A stretch of 5,291 nt of DNA. It comes from Acidimicrobiaceae bacterium (GTDB lineage Bacteria; Actinomycetota; Acidimicrobiia; Acidimicrobiales; RAAP-2). Position 1 is the stretch's first letter; each line of letters begins with the position of its first letter. Made by a program: the position numbers and the translations under genes. Below the pieces are notes generated by a model. It was not told the DNA's origin. It saw nothing but the letters and a program-made list of their open reading frames with translations, and searched no databases. Positions 4,821 to 5,291 of the stretch are shown here, piece by piece. The stretch covers positions 1-5,291 of the forward strand of contig PLSY01000255.1 in assembly GCA_003164275.1 (NCBI GenBank). The letters are read 5' to 3'.

Positions 4821-5291
4821 TGCAGCTGGGAATCGGTCCTGACGGCCCCATCCCCGGGCGTCGAGTCGCCATCACCGGGCTCGGAGTGGTCTCTTGCTGC
4901 GGCATCGGCCCCGACGCGCTCTGGACGGGATTGAACGGCGAGGCCATGACGGGTGAGCGCCGGGCCTATGACTTCGATCCTGAACGTTGGTTCAGTGCCA
5001 AAGAGGCCCGCCAGATCGACCGATTCGCCCAGTTCGCCGTGGCGGTGGCCGACATGGCCATCGAGGACGCCGGAGAGATTGACGCCGATCCCGGCCGCTC
5101 CGGAGTGATCATGGGCACCGGAGTTGGCGGTCTCCAGTCGCTCGAGACCCAGATCCTCATCTTCGGGGAGAAGGGTCCCCGACGCGTGTCGCCCCGCCTC
5201 GTCCCCATGATGATGTCGAACGCCGGGGCCGCCGCCGTCTCCATGAGGCTGGGCTGGCACGGGCCCTCCGAGACGGTCATCACCGCCTGCG
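4820..5291 (+). CDS. fabF: FabF-type 3-ketoacyl-ACP synthase, partial
   Basis: This is the N-terminal part of a KAS-I/II-type condensing enzyme, which joins malonyl-ACP to acyl-ACP with loss of CO2. 157 codons are present. Landmarks are RVAITGLGVVS (15-25), the dimer/active-site region KEARQIDRFAQFA (61-73), GTGVGG (99-104), RVSPRLVPMMMSNAGAAAVSMRLG (122-145), and GPSETVITAC, whose Cys157 is the expected nucleophile. The two His and the Lys of the triad lie beyond the edge. Compared with E. coli FabF as I remember it, about 15 residues are missing between LNGE (38-41) and the KEAR segment, and the Cys sits early in agreement. The ATG overlaps the acpP TGA as TGATG, with no clear Shine-Dalgarno of its own. 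It may belong to a short actinobacterial KAS subfamily, so the symbol is by role and position. Confidence 0.92.
   Translation, partial: MQLGIGPDGPIPGRRVAITGLGVVSCCGIGPDALWTGLNGEAMTGERRAYDFDPERWFSAKEARQIDRFAQFAVAVADMAIEDAGEIDADPGRSGVIMGTGVGGLQSLETQILIFGEKGPRRVSPRLVPMMMSNAGAAAVSMRLGWHGPSETVITAC

Noticed and set aside
1..5291. CRISPR arrays, insertion sequences, attachment sites or integrase at the tRNA
   Set aside because: No direct repeat arrays, transposase or integrase motifs, or a second copy of the tRNA 3' end were seen; the tRNA appears to be an ordinary locus.

Overview
The window reads as high-GC actinobacterial chromosome. Codon third positions are strongly G/C, four of the genes appear to start with GTG, stops and starts overlap (GTGA, TGATG), the tRNA does not encode a complete CCA end, and the FabG resembles mycobacterial MabA. 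Class Acidimicrobiia is my best guess from the style of the FabD, ketosynthase and kinase proteins. That guess is inference, because I ran no search.

Layout: (1) 1-166 holds nothing I can name. (2) A tRNA-Leu(CAA) gene lies at 167-249 on the + strand. (3) A minus-strand pair follows, transcribed from right to left: an aminoglycoside-phosphotransferase-fold kinase of the ACAD10-like type (1148-2206) and then a short-chain dehydrogenase/reductase (289-1053, possibly from 1125). A possible 33-codon ORF bridges the two with overlapping stop/start codons. (4) A divergent intergenic region (2207-2489) carries several inverted repeats and a hairpin just before the fabD ribosome binding site. (5) A plus-strand type II fatty-acid synthesis cluster runs to the window edge: fabD (2490-3746), a MabA-like fabG (3743-4498), acpP (4581-4820) and the first 157 codons of a FabF/KAS-II-type ketosynthase (4820 to the end). 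The last complete codon is the catalytic cysteine.

How the genes work together: FabD loads malonyl groups from CoA onto the acyl carrier protein. The ketosynthase condenses malonyl-ACP with the growing acyl-ACP, and FabG reduces the 3-ketoacyl-ACP with NADPH. No fabH (KAS III), dehydratase or enoyl reductase is visible here. The divergent kinase/SDR pair may act on hydroxy- or acyl-CoA substrates, but that link rests only on family and proximity.

The most striking feature is FabD. It is 418 residues long against about 310 in the family, and its extra C-terminal part looks like a biotinyl/lipoyl (BCCP-like) barrel. The modification hairpin is shortened and residues 301-418 contain no lysine at all. 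It therefore looks like a carrier-domain fold that cannot carry biotin or lipoate, fused to the enzyme that consumes the product of acetyl-CoA carboxylase.
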